Shown here piece after piece: positions 16,865 to 30,000 of a stretch of 64,000 bases of DNA. The translations under genes were made by a program, and so were the position numbers. Numbering within the stretch: position 1 is the first letter of the stretch; each line of letters starts with the position of its first letter. The DNA is from Paenibacillus monticola (GTDB lineage Bacteria; Bacillota; Bacilli; Paenibacillales; Paenibacillaceae). The notes beneath the pieces were generated by a model. That model was not told the DNA's origin, made no database searches, and saw only the letters and a list, made by a program, of their open reading frames with translations. The stretch is taken from NCBI RefSeq assembly GCF_009664975.1, contig NZ_WJXB01000019.1, forward strand, positions 21,110-85,109, written 5' to 3'.

Positions 16865-18034
16865 ATGAGCCACGTTATCGACCTAACGCAAGAGGGACGT
16901 CAAGCGCAGATCGTCGCAGAAGCGGAAAAATTTGCAGAAGAACATATCGGTCCACGCGCTCGTGAGTTTGATGAAGCAGGGGTGCTGGCAGACGATTTGA
17001 TTCAAAATATGGCCACTCGCGGATACTTAACCGCCAACCTCCCGACGGAGTACGGCGGACTCGGTCTGGACCCGGTACATTACGGCTTGTTCCAGCAGGC
17101 AATCGGAAAAGCGGACTGCGCAACTCGCACTTTGATCACGGTACATTCAGCCTTGTGTGGTGAGAGCTTGCTCCGCTGGGGCAATGAGGAGCAAAAGGAA
17201 TTGTGGTTACCACGCATGGCAAAAGGTGAATCGCTGGCCGCATTTGCTTTGTCCGAGCCGAACGTAGGGACGGATGCAAAGTCTGTCGAGACGCGCTACC
17301 GCAAGGTGGGTGACATCTATGTCTTGAACGGTGAAAAAAAGTGGATTTCTTTTGGAGACAAAGCGGATCTGTTCGTGGTGATAGCGGGCAATGATCAGGG
17401 GCAGGTTTCTGCATTTCTCGTTGAGCGAGATTTCCCTGGTGTAACAACTAGGCCGCTGAGGGGGATGTTAGCTGGACGAGCAACGCACATCGCGAAGATT
17501 GAGTTCGACAACGTGGAAGTGCCAACCGCGAATTTGCTCGGGAAGGAAGGTGGGGGCTTCACGTACATTGTTTCGACGGCTCTTGATCACGGACGTTACA
17601 GTATCGCGTGGGCAGGGGTATCAATCGCTCAAGAGGCAGTCAACCAGATGGTTTCATACGCTCGTAAGCGCAAGCAGTTTGGTAAGCGCTTAGCGGAATT
17701 CCAATTGATTAAAGGTCTAATCGCCGACGCAACTACCGAAACACATGCGGCTCGTGCCCTGTGCCTAAAAGCGGGTGAAATGCGCAAGAACAAATTGCAG
17801 GACGCTGCCATGGAGACGACAATGGCGAAGTACTTTGTCTCGAAAGTGGCAATGAAGGTTGCAACCGACTGCGTGCAGGTACACGGTGGAAACGGATGCA
17901 TCTCGGATTACCCAGCGGAACGATTGTTCCGTGAGGCGAAGATGCTTGAGATCATCGAAGGTACTTCGCAGATTCAGCAGGAGATCATATCTGGATATGC
18001 TCTGCGTAAATACAGCAAAGCTTGTAAGCGATAA
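16865..18034 (+). CDS. Acyl-CoA dehydrogenase family enzyme (FkbI/ZmaE-like), hydroxymalonyl-ACP pathway
   Basis: A flavoenzyme that completes oxidation of the glyceryl-ACP intermediate to hydroxymalonyl-ACP. Family features: FALSEPNVGTDA near residue 127, the FAD-binding GEKKWISFGDKADLF, and the catalytic Glu in LEIIEGTSQIQ near 368. The open frame extends upstream to 16781 but would overlap the ACP gene deeply; ATG 16865 gives the normal N-terminus and 389 aa. No FkbG-type O-methyltransferase accompanies the set, so the extender is predicted to stay as hydroxymalonyl rather than methoxymalonyl. Confidence 0.92.
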   Translation: MSHVIDLTQEGRQAQIVAEAEKFAEEHIGPRAREFDEAGVLADDLIQNMATRGYLTANLPTEYGGLGLDPVHYGLFQQAIGKADCATRTLITVHSALCGESLLRWGNEEQKELWLPRMAKGESLAAFALSEPNVGTDAKSVETRYRKVGDIYVLNGEKKWISFGDKADLFVVIAGNDQGQVSAFLVERDFPGVTTRPLRGMLAGRATHIAKIEFDNVEVPTANLLGKEGGGFTYIVSTALDHGRYSIAWAGVSIAQEAVNQMVSYARKRKQFGKRLAEFQLIKGLIADATTETHAARALCLKAGEMRKNKLQDAAMETTMAKYFVSKVAMKVATDCVQVHGGNGCISDYPAERLFREAKMLEIIEGTSQIQQEIISGYALRKYSKACKR

Positions 18035-18051
18035 CAAGGGAGGCCGGTGCA

Positions 18052-21000
18052 ATGTCGATGTCGCGAAAGTTAGATCGTAAAAACGTCCAAGATATCATCG
18101 CCCTGACACCTTTGCAAGAAGGTATGCTCTTCCATTATCTTGAGGATCCGCAATCGGATAGCTACTTCGAACAACTCTGCCTGCATCTTGCGGGCGGAGT
18201 GAATGAAGAATGGGTGAACTCAGCGTGGAACGAGGTAGTCAGAGCCAATGAGATGTTGAGGACGACGTTTCGTTGGGACAAAGTCGGGCAACCACTTCAG
18301 ATCATTCTGAACGATAGGAAGTTCGAAATGGCAATCGTAGAAACGGAGGAGCTCGAAGCGGTCAAGCGTTTAGATCGTGAGTGTAAGTTCGATTTGAGTG
18401 AGATACCGTTTCGAGTGACGTTGGTCAAGCTGCCGGATGAAAAGTACGCCCTGTTGATCAGCAACCATCACATTTTGTACGATGGTTGGTCTACTGGGAT
18501 TTTGTTACGAGAATTTCTGGGCGCATATCATCGTCTAAGTAATGGTGTCACTTTGCAATTGCCTCAGAAAATGTCCTTTAAGTCGTTCATTCAGTACCTG
18601 CAAAGTCAGAATAAGGAACAAGAAAAAGCGTTCTGGACGCACTATTTGGAGGAATTTCATTCACCATCGATCCTTAAGGTTACGAACGGCACGACTGCGG
18701 ATGCAGATATTAAAACGGTGGAATTGTCTATGTCCGCTGAGCAATTTGCGCAGATGGAAGCGTTCTGTTTCACGCAGAACATCACGTTAGCTTCCCTGCT
18801 TTACACAGCGTGGGGCCTAATGTTGCAACGCTATACCAATAGCCAAGATGTCGTGTTCGGCACTACAGTATCTGGGCGTGAAGCGCAGGTGGACGGTATT
18901 GAAGAAATGGTCGGGTTGTTCATCAACACGTTGCCATTGCGTTTGAAATCTACGGGAGACACTTCGGTTCGGACGTTGCTCGGTCAAGTTGCACACGACC
19001 TGCAAGAGCGTGGGGAATTCATGTCCTCGTCTCTTACAGAAATCAAATCGTACAGTGGCGCTAAAATTCATGAGAGCTTGTTTAACTCAATTGTTGTCTT
19101 GGAGAACTACCCGCTCGACAAGTTGTTGATTGAAGGGCAAGAGGGCCTGCACGTCGAATCGTATTCTATTTTTGAGCAGACGAATTTCGCTCTGACCCTG
19201 AACCTCGTGGCTGATGAATGTCTCCATGCGGTTTTGTCATATGCAAGTGAGTTGTATACCGAGGAATTCGCGAGTACGATGCTTCAGCATTTCGCAGAAC
19301 TTCTCACCCAGATCATCGATTCTGCTGGACAGGTGAACATCAAGGAATTGGTATTGGTTAGGGATGAAGAGTTACAAAGGCTGGCTTCATTTAACGATAC
19401 GAACGCACCATATGATGTGGAGAAGACGTTGCCACAGGTGTTTGAGGAGACAGTAGCTCGATACGGAGATCTGGAAGCGGTTGTGTCAGAAATTGGACAT
19501 CTCACATTTACCAAGTTGAATGAAAAAGCAAACCAACTGGCTCGTGTTCTTCGTGCCAAAGGCGTGACGAATGACAGCATCGTAGGTCTGATGGTAGAGC
19601 GTTCTCTAGAAATGATCGTCGGCATCTGGGCGATCGTGAAGGCAGGCGGCGCTTATCTGCCGCTCGATCACAAATTCCCTGATGATCGTCTTCACCACAT
19701 GTTGGAAGACAGTCAATGCTCGTTGCTCCTCACACAAGAACACTTGCTCGAACGACTTGCTTTTGAGGGTGAAATTTTGAATCTCGAACAGGATGAGCTA
19801 TACACAGGGGACAATTCGAACCTGGAAGTGATTAGCAAACCGCACGATCTGGCCTATGTCATCTATACTTCGGGCTCCACTGGATTGCCAAAGGGTACGC
19901 TGATCGAACAACACTCATTGATCAATCGGCTGCAGTGGATGCAGAGTCATACAGCGATCGGGACAGGGGATACTCTTTTACAAAAGACAGCCTACACGTT
20001 TGACGTTTCAGTGTGGGAGTTGTTCTGGTGGGCATTTCAAGGCGCGCGCGTTGCGATGCTGGCGCCAGGAGCAGAAAAAGATCCAGCAGTGTTGTTACAA
20101 GCGATCGAGAACTATGGTGTGACGACGATACACTTTGTTCCATCAATGTTGCAAGGCTTTCTTGACTATATCAGCAGCACGCACCAAGGAAGTAAATTAT
20201 CTCAATTGTGTCAAGTGTACACTTCTGGTGAGGCGCTCGGAGTACATCAAGTTAAGCGTTGGTACGAATTGGTGCCAAAACATGCGCAGGGTACTGCGAC
20301 TCGACTGATCAACTTGTACGGACCAACAGAGGCGACCATCGACGTTTCGTACTTTGAATGCACACCGGATCTAGATGCGGATCGAACGCCAATTGGTAAA
20401 CCAGTACATAATACACAGTTGTTGGTTTTGAGTGATGACGGTCAGGTACAACCGATTGGTGTGCCAGGTGAGTTGTACATTGCTGGTGTGCAGTTGGCTC
20501 GTGGTTATCTCAACCGTCCAGAACTGACAGCGGAGCGATTTGTCGCTCATCCGTTTGTAAAAGGTGAGCACGCATATCGCACGGGAGATATGGCGCGTTG
20601 GTTGCCAGAAGGGAATCTCGACTTCTTGGGTAGGATAGACCATCAAGTCAAGGTGCGAGGTTATCGCATTGAATTGGGTGAGATCGAAGCGGCATTGTTC
20701 GCTAAAAGTGAGATTCGCGAGGCTGTGGCATTGACGAAGCTGGAGGATGACGGGTCCAATCGCATCAACATTTACTACGTAGCAGACCGTGAGTTGACTA
20801 ACGCCGAGCTGCGTGAATACCTCTCGTTGCGCCTCCCTGACTATATGCTGCCATCTACGTTTACCCGTATTGACAGCATACCGCTCACTGCAAGTGGAAA
20901 AACCGATCGCAAGGCTTTGCTCATGTTGGAGACGTTCTTGGAGGAAACGTTCTATGTTGAACCGCGCACAGAACTGGAAATGAATATTGCCGCTCAGTTT

Positions 21001-24000
21001 GCCCGTATCTTGGGAGTTGCACAGATTGGCATACATGCTAATTTTTTCAATAGCGGTGGCGATTCCTTGCGAGCGATCCGTCTGGTCAGTGCCTTGAACG
21101 GAAAAATGGGTGCAAGCTTATCGCTTTCAGACCTCTACGAGCACGATACGGTGGAAAAAATGGCTGCCAAACTTATGGCTACTGTGGCCGGAGAGGGTTC
21201 GACGGTGCGTACACAAGTTGTAGAAGAGTTGGATAGTTTAAAAGGCAAATTGCTTAAAAACCTCCGCCTACAAGGAGAAGTCGAGGATATGTATCCATTG
21301 TCAGCGATTGAAAATGGCATGGTCTTCTATTATTTGAAGGATACAGAAAAGTTGGTTTACTACGAGCAGTTCGTATTTCGCATATGCTACCAGTCCTTCG
21401 ATCGTGATCGCTTGAATCATGCTTGGGCATTGTTAGTCAACAAGCATGATATACTGCGTACCGTCTTCCACATGGAAGATTTCGAGCGTCCGATGGCAGT
21501 TGTTTATCGGGAACTGGAAAACGATCTGAAACATTTCGATCTTTCCAATTTGTATTTCGAGCAGCAGTCGGCTCATGTTCGTGAGTACATTGCCGAAGAT
21601 CGCCGTCATTCGTTCGATTTATTGGAGCATCGTCCGTTGTGGAAGTTGCGCACGTTCTTATTAGATGAAGGAAATGTGACGTTCCTCTTCATTTGCCATC
21701 ACGCTCTGCTTGATGGCTGGAGTATCAACCAACTATTCATTGAGATGCATGAGATCTACAAGGCACTTGAGAACAATGAATCGTTCGTACCGAAGAAACT
21801 CGGGATCACGTACAAAGACAGTGTCATCGACGAGTTGGTGGAGACCCGAAACGAAGAGAACATCCGCTACTGGCAGGAAGAACTCGCGGGTTACCAGCGA
21901 TTGGACTTCTCGGTGAAGACAGGGCCGAACAAGCCTGATCAGGTGGAACGGGTAACAAAGGTATATCACCTCGAAAGTAATCTGCTAGTGCAGTTGAATA
22001 AGGTGGCAAAGACGTACGACACCAGTGTGAAAAACATTTGCTTTGCCGGATATCTCTATGTGCTGAATCTGATCTCCTACGAGAAAGAACTGGTTGTGGG
22101 GTATCTCACTAACAATCGTCCTGTTCACGAAGATGGTGACCGCTTGCTTGGCTGTTTTCTGAATACGGTGCCTGTGCGAATGGAAGTGCCACGTGGCAGG
22201 CGTTGGAGCGAGTTTTTGAAACAGGTGGATACCAAACTGTTGCAAGTGAAGCGTTATGAGCGCATGCCACTCTTTGAGGTAGCCAACGTCATCGGTGAAA
22301 AGAGCGGTAATAAGAACCCGTTCTTTGATACGCTGTTCAACTTTATGGATTTTCACATCCTGAACGATTTTTCCCAGGAGATTGTCAATGAATCTCTAGA
22401 AGTTGAGGGCCATCAAGATACGAATACGCTGTTTGACTTTATGTTAGACACCACGATGGGTCAGATGAAACTGACCTTGCGTTACACTTCCACGGTGTTT
22501 GGTGAAGGCGTGGATGACAAGCTCTGCGCGTACTTCGTTCGCTTCCTGCAATGCATGATTGAAAATCCAGAGTCAAAAATGGATCGAGATTTTATTTTGT
22601 TGCCAGAAGAGCGTGAGCAAGTACTGTTTGGCTTCAACGATACCCAAGTTACATACGCTTCGGAAACCTTGATCCACCAATTGTTCGAACAGCGTGTGAT
22701 CGAAACACCAGATGTGCTGGCTGTTGATGACGGAAGAATTAAGTTGACTTACGGAGAACTGAACGCTCGGGCGAATCAGATGGCCTACGTGTTACGCCAA
22801 CAAGGCATTGAACCTAATCAGTTCGTCGGGATATATTTGACCCGCTCTGTGGAGATGATCGTAAGCGTCCTCGCCGTATTGAAAGCAGGCGGTGCCTATA
22901 TTCCATTACAGTTGACGTTGCCAGATGCGCGTTTGCTGCACATCTTGCGCGTGTTACAGGTCAAGTCGTTGATTACGGATCAGTCCGTGGAGAGGTTGCA
23001 AGCACAATTGTCCGATTTGAAACACCTGCTGGTACCGCAGGAGATGGACCATACTATACCGTCAGATAATCTCACGCTTGTGAACAACTCAGACGATATC
23101 GCCTATACCATTTTCACATCTGGTTCGACGGGTCAGCCAAAGGGCGTCATCGTGAAACATCAACCGGTGATCAACTTGATAGAGTGGGTAAATGGTAAGT
23201 TCCAAGTCGGTCAAGGTGACAAACTGCTGTTTGTCACCTCGCTGAGTTTTGATCTGTCCGTGTATGATATCTTTGGAATTCTCGCTGCAGGTGCGACAGT
23301 TCGCTTGTCAGCCGAGGAAGAGATCGGTGAGCCAGAGCGATTGCTCAACATCATCCGTAAAGAAGGCATTACGTTCTGGGATTCAGCACCACAAGCATTG
23401 ATGCAACTCGTACCATTCTTTGAGGGTGTGGCTGTTGATTCGAAATTGCGCCTTGTCTTCCTGTCGGGTGACTGGATTCCTGTCAAACTGCCCAGCCAAC
23501 TTCAGGCACACTTCCCGGGGTTACAGGTGGTCGGGCTCGGTGGGGCAACAGAAGCCACGGTCTGGTCGAACTATTTTCCAGTGGAGCAAGTCGGTCCTAG
23601 CTGGAATTCAATTCCGTATGGCAAGCCAATCCAAAATGCGAAGTACTACGTACTGGATGCAGACCTCAAACTATGCCCAGTCGGCGTGCCTGGTGAACTC
23701 TACATCGGTGGGGAAGTGCTGGCTGCACGATATACAGATCCAGAATTGACGGCACAGAAATTCCTACCATCTCCGTTTACTATAGGCGAGTTCATTTACA
23801 AGACGGGTGACAGCGCGCGCTGGTTCGTAGACGGCAACTTGGAGTTCCTTGGCCGCCATGATGATCAAGTGAAGATCCGTGGCTTCCGAATCGAAATCGG
23901 GGAGATTGAGAGCCACCTCGTGAAGCACCATCTGATTACAGAAGCGGTTGTAACTGCACATGGTGATGAGCGTGGGGATAAATACCTCGTCGGCTACTTG

Positions 24001-27000
24001 GTCGCTGATGAACAGCTTGACATGCAGGAAGTGCGTGTGTTCCTCGCTCAAGCACTCCCGTCTTACATGATCCCAGCCTCACTTGTCCAACTCGAACGTA
24101 TCCCGGTCAGCGCGAACGGCAAAGTGGACAAAAAAGCGTTCCCTGAAGTTAATGATTTTCTTTTGGGCGCGCAGGAGGTCATGGCACCATGTAACGAGAT
24201 GGAAGAAAAGCTTGTTGCGATTTGGCAGGATGTGCTCGCAACTCATGAACCGTTTGGCGTACATACCAACTATTTCGAGGTTGGCGGTAACTCGCTCAAC
24301 GCTGCAACGTTGGTTTCGAAGATTCGCAAAGAGTTCCAGACGGAACTCTTGCTTCAGGAATTTTTCCGTTCGCCAACTATTTCTGAACTAGTGCAGTTGC
24401 TTATGGAAAAAGTGCCAGAAACGACTACAGACGACGCATCAGTGCTGCCGCTGGTGCCTGTGGCTGAATCGAATTACTATCCGTTGTCATCTGCACAGAC
24501 CCGAGTTTACATCTTGAATCAGTTCGATCCAGAGAGCACGTACTATAACGCTACCATCGTCATGAAGATAGATGGTGGTCCTGTTGATCTAATGCGCTGT
24601 GAATCGGTATTCCGCCAGTTGGTGGAGCGCCACGAATCACTGCGTACCCTCTTTTTGTTCGTAAATGGTCAGCCTGTGCAACAGGTGGTCTGTGCGAGTG
24701 AAGTTCCAGTGCAAATGGAAGTGATCGAAGCGCTCGGAGCGGATGATTTCAACTTAAACGCAAAGATCGAGTGGTTCGTGCGTCCGTTTGACCTCACCCG
24801 AGCGCCGCTGTTCCGTGTCGGGTTGATCCGACGAGCGACAGACAGCTATTTGTTCGTGATCGACATGCATCATATCATCTCGGACGGAACTTCGATGGCT
24901 GTGCTCGTCCGCGAATTCGTCTCATTGTATGAAGGACTAACATTGCCCGATCTACGAGTGCAGTACAAAGACTACGCCGATTGGCAGAATAAGTTACTCG
25001 AAACGGACGAACTGAAACGCCAAGAGCAGTACTGGCTTCAAAAGTTTAAGATGGGTGTTCCTGTCTTGAACTTGCCGACAGACGAGCCGCGTCCAGAGAT
25101 GAAAACGGTAGAGGGTCGACGTCTCACTTTTAAGGCCGACGAAGTGCTGACAGCGAAACTCCAAGGACTGGCGAAACAGACGAACGCTTCGCTGTTCATG
25201 GTGTTGCTGGCGGCTTACAATGTGTTTCTGCACAAGCTGACGGGTCAGGAAGAGATTGTCGTCGGTACAGCGGTTGCCAATCGTAAACACGAAGATCTAA
25301 ATGATCAGATGGGCGTATTTATCAACACGCTTGCTTTATATAATCGTCCACTCAGAGAGATGTCGTTCCTCGACTTCCTCGCGAAGACTTCCAAACATGT
25401 ATTTGAAGCGTTTGAGAATCAAGACTATCCATTTGACCTGCTTGTTGAGCGTTTAGGGTTGGAACGCGACCCATCGCGCAGCCCGCTGTTCGACACGTTA
25501 TTCATCTTGCAAAATGCTTATAACACAGATGTTAAATCGAGTTCGTTCACGTTTGCGCCTTATGAGTATCAGACCATGACGGCGAAGTTTGACCTCTTCT
25601 TAGAAGCTTGGGAACGAAATGGGGATATTGAGTTCAATCTGGAATATGCGACTCGTCTCTTCAGGTCTGAGACAGTCGAGAAGATGAGCAAGCAATTCCT
25701 CTATTTATTAGAAGAAATCAGTCGTGCTCCAGAACAAAAGCTGCTGGAATTATCGTTGGAGATCAAACACTCACGTCAGATTGTCTCGTTTACTGAGCAG
25801 GATATTCTGGCCTTTGCGAAGCTTTCCCACGATATCAACCCGCTTCATGTGGATGCTGAGTACGCACGGAAAACGCCATATGGGGGTTCCCTTGTCCATG
25901 GTGTGCTCGGTACGTTGACGGTTTTACAACAACACTTGAATCCGGGTATGCAGGAATCGTTGTACTTACACTCCTTGAAAGTTCGCTTTAGCGGACCATT
26001 GAAAGTCGGAAATGTGTACGAGTCGGAGTTGTGTTCTACGGACGGCTCGCATGCGAAACTCGCAATTTATGAACACGATGAGACCTTGTTTGAAATCGAC
26101 GTGAGTTATAAACGAGTGCCTCGTCAACGGTATAGTCTCAACTATACCGCGGCATCCGTTTCGTCAAATGTTTCCGATCTGGAAAAGGATGGACTGGCAA
26201 CATTCTCGAACGCTGGGCAATACAGTCTGAATGCCTCCACTTTGGCCGAGACGTTCCTATTGCAACCCCAACTGACTTCGATCATCTGGACAAGCTATTG
26301 TGTCGGGATGTTGGCACCTGGGCGTCAAGCGTTGTTCACAGGCTTGGAATTGGACTTTTTGCCAAATGTACCTGAAAAAGCACAGCAAGCAACGGTTATC
26401 TCCTACATAGTGAATACAGATCAGTTCGATGCACAACTCGGTTCGCTGTCTGTAATAGGCACGATTTTTGCAAGTGGTACGATGCTTGGCAATGTTCGGC
26501 TGGAGAGCTTTGTGCGTCCCCGCCCACGACAATATAGGCTGGAAGAGTTCGCGTCTCATGGTCGCATCCCATCTGGACGAGATTTTGATGGACAGGTGGT
26601 GGTGGTAACAGGTGCGAGCCGTGGATTGGGTGCGAATCTGGCTAAGTTATTTGCTACTCAAGGGGCCAAGGTCGTGATTAACTACCGCAGCAGCCTCTTC
26701 GAAGCCCAAACCATTCAAGATGAATTGGTAGCAGCGGGTGCAGAGGTGATGATCGTCCAAGGCGATATCACCCGTCAAGAAGATTGTGGACATCTGCTCA
26801 CGGAAACGCTCAAACGATTCGGACGAGTGGATCTTGTTGTCAACAACGCATTCGATTTTATCGTCAAGCGCGGTTGGAATACGATTCTGTTTGATGAATT
26901 CCAAGTTTCTGTCTCCAATGCTCTGCGCATGGTCTTCCAGATGGCAAAGGCATTCTTGTCGGAATTGGAACGTACAGCAGGTATGATGTTGACGATCTCT

Positions 27001-30000
27001 TCTAATTACGTCGATATGCCAGAGGAAGGTTTCGTAGAGTACGTGACTGCGAAATCGGCTATTGAGGGCTTGATGAAATCGTTGTCTCGTGAGTTCCGTC
27101 ACGTGAAACAGGCTGTGATTCGTCCACAAAAGTTCCTCTCTGATCAGACAATCACCAACGTCAGTGAGCAATATCTCCCATCGCCATTGGATGTGATAGC
27201 TGATGTGTATGACTTTGTGATAGCGATTCGTGAGGCGCAAGGTTCGTATTTCCTGTACGAGCGTGGACAACAGTCGAGCGAACAGGTGGAAACAACAGAG
27301 GAAGCAGGTACAAGTGGCTCTGCCTCTACGATTTTTGCCGTCGCATCGACGTTTACTGCAGATACTCTCCGTCCGCATATGGCATGGTGGGGAACGCAGT
27401 TTGGGTTCGAACTCGATGTGCAGTTTGCGCCGTACAACCAAGTCTTCCAAGAACTGCTTGATGATAAGAGTCTGCTATCGACGAACAAGGGTGTGAATGC
27501 CCTCCTCGTACGCTTTGAGGATTGGATTCGCGATGATACATCTTCTGATGACGCGCGTTGTCGCAGTCTGGAGGCAAACTATGAGCAACTTACCGTGATT
27601 TTGAAGCAAAAAACGTTCCAAGCCCCATTGCTCGTTGCTCTGTTCCCAGTATCGAGACACCTTGGGCTCAGCACGGAGATCTTGGTCAAATTTAATCAGT
27701 TGAACGAGCGTTGGAAAGCATTCATTCAAGAACTTGAGTACGCAACCCTTATCGACTGCACAACACTGGCTGATGAGTACCAGATCCAGGAGATGTTCGA
27801 TGCGAAAACTGATCGTGAAGGTCATGTGCCATTCACAAACGATTTTTCCGCAACGGTAGCCACAGCGATCGTACGTAAGATCATCGCTTTGAAACAGCCA
27901 ATTTTCAAGGTGATCGCACTGGATTGTGACAACACGCTCTGGCGTGGTGTCTGTGGAGAAGAGGGAGCATTGGGTGTGCAGGTAGAGGCACCATACCATT
28001 ACCTACAACGCTTCCTGGTGGAGAAGTACAATGAAGGCATGATTCTGACTTTGGTCTCGAAAAACAACGAAGCCGACGTGATGGAAGTCTTCGAGAAAAA
28101 TCCACAGATGATCTTGAAGAAGGAACATATTGCAGCATGGCGGATCAATTGGCAGGCAAAGTCCGAGAACGTCCGTGAACTCGCTCACGAGTTAAACGTA
28201 GGCGTGGACAGCTTTGTACTTCTTGATGATAACACTGTTGAAACCCATGAGATGATGCAGAATTTGCCGGAAGTCCTCGCTCTACAATTGCCAGAGAACG
28301 CAGATAACATTCCAGCATTCCTACGCCACGTCTGGGCGTTCGACCGAGCAAAAGTAACAGAGGAAGACCGTAAGCGCAGCGCCATGTACGTGACAGAGCG
28401 TAAACGCAAAGAATTACAAGCGGACGTCTTGTCACTCGACCATTATTTGGAGAGTCTGCAGTTAAAAGTGAGCTTTCAACCGATCGAAGCAAATCACATC
28501 CCGCGTGCGTCGCAATTGACGTTCCGTACGAATCAGTTCAACTTAAGCACAATCCGTCGCACGGAGGAAGAGTTGACTGAGTGGTTGCAAGCGCCTAATG
28601 CGAACGGATGGATCGTCGAGGTAGCCGATCGTTTTGGCGATTACGGGCTAGTCGGTGTGATCCTCACCAAGGAAGTGAATGAGACACTGGAAATTGACAC
28701 GTTCCTGCTCAGTTGCCGTGTGTTGGGGCGCAAAGTCGAACAGGCGATCTTGGGGGTTCTTCGCAGGTTCTGTCTTGAAAAGGGATTGCAGTCGCTAAAA
28801 GCTGATTTCTATCCAACTGCGAAGAATCGACCATTCCTCGAATTCCTGCAAAAAGCACCCTGGAAAGAATCACATCGTTCCGAAGTGTGCAGGACTTACT
28901 TGACACTCGTGTCGGATGTGAGCGAAATGCTTCCAGCGATTGAAATTCTCGATAGAAAGTTGCTTCCATCCGAGGAAGAGCAGCAAGAGAAGCATCAGAT
29001 TGTGCTCGCGTTCGATCACATCGGTGTCGCCGTGACAGACATGGACGAAGCCATTACCAGGTATCAAGCTCTGGGTTACCAATGTGGTCCCATCTTCGAG
29101 GAAGAGACGCAGCTCTCGAAACTGGTCATGTGTACGAAAGCAGACTCTGACAACATTGAGTTGGTCGCACCGATGGATGAAACCTCGCCGACGCTTGGTA
29201 TTCTCGTGAAAAACGGCGATAACTCGCCTTATCACCTCTGTTACCGTGTGCAGGATACCAAGACATTCCTGACATTCCTATCCAGTTGGCAAGTGGAGTA
29301 CCAAGTAGTCAGCGATCTGCAACCAGTCAAAATATTCGGCGAAAAATTAGTCATGTTCGTCTATGTCAAGGATGTCGGCTTGATTGAATTGCTTGAAGAT
29401 GCTGAGTTCACAAAGGCACCGGCAGTGTCAGAAGTCGCTATGATCAAGACGGTTACCCGCATGGCAGTGACCGATTTGTATTCGACACAGGCTTTCTTTA
29501 AAGCGCTTGGCTATAGCCAAGCGAATGATCTGCAAGCTGTAGATCACCGGGTGCGCCTGAGCAGACCAGGTTCTGGCGTGTTGGAACTGTTTGTTTCTAC
29601 GATTCCAGCAGAGCGAGAACACTTCGGAGTAAATGGTCCGCATCTCTACGAAGTACTTTTAGGAGAGCTGAAGTCTATTCGTGAACCCGTAACTCAAGGG
29701 AGCCCTGAATGGCGTGTTACGTTGCTGAATGAAGACCGCTTGATGCACCGTTCATACTGGTTGCCACTCCAATATGCAACTGGTCAGAAGCTGACTTCGT
29801 TGCCAGTGTATCTCACGGCAACCCCTGAGAATACGGAGAAGCCTATAACCGTCTCTTACGAGTCACCGAAAAACGAGATGGAGAAGCACTTGTTGAAACT
29901 TTGGGAGAACACCTTGCACTTAAGTCAGAAGGGCATCAACGTGGGCACGAAAGACAACTTTTTCAAAGTCGGCGGCAGTTCGCTCGCTCTGATCCAAGTG

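Noticed and set aside
26647..27450. 267-codon minus-strand open frame inside the giant NRPS
   Set aside because: Lies entirely opposite the SDR-coding region of an intact gene and resembles no protein family.
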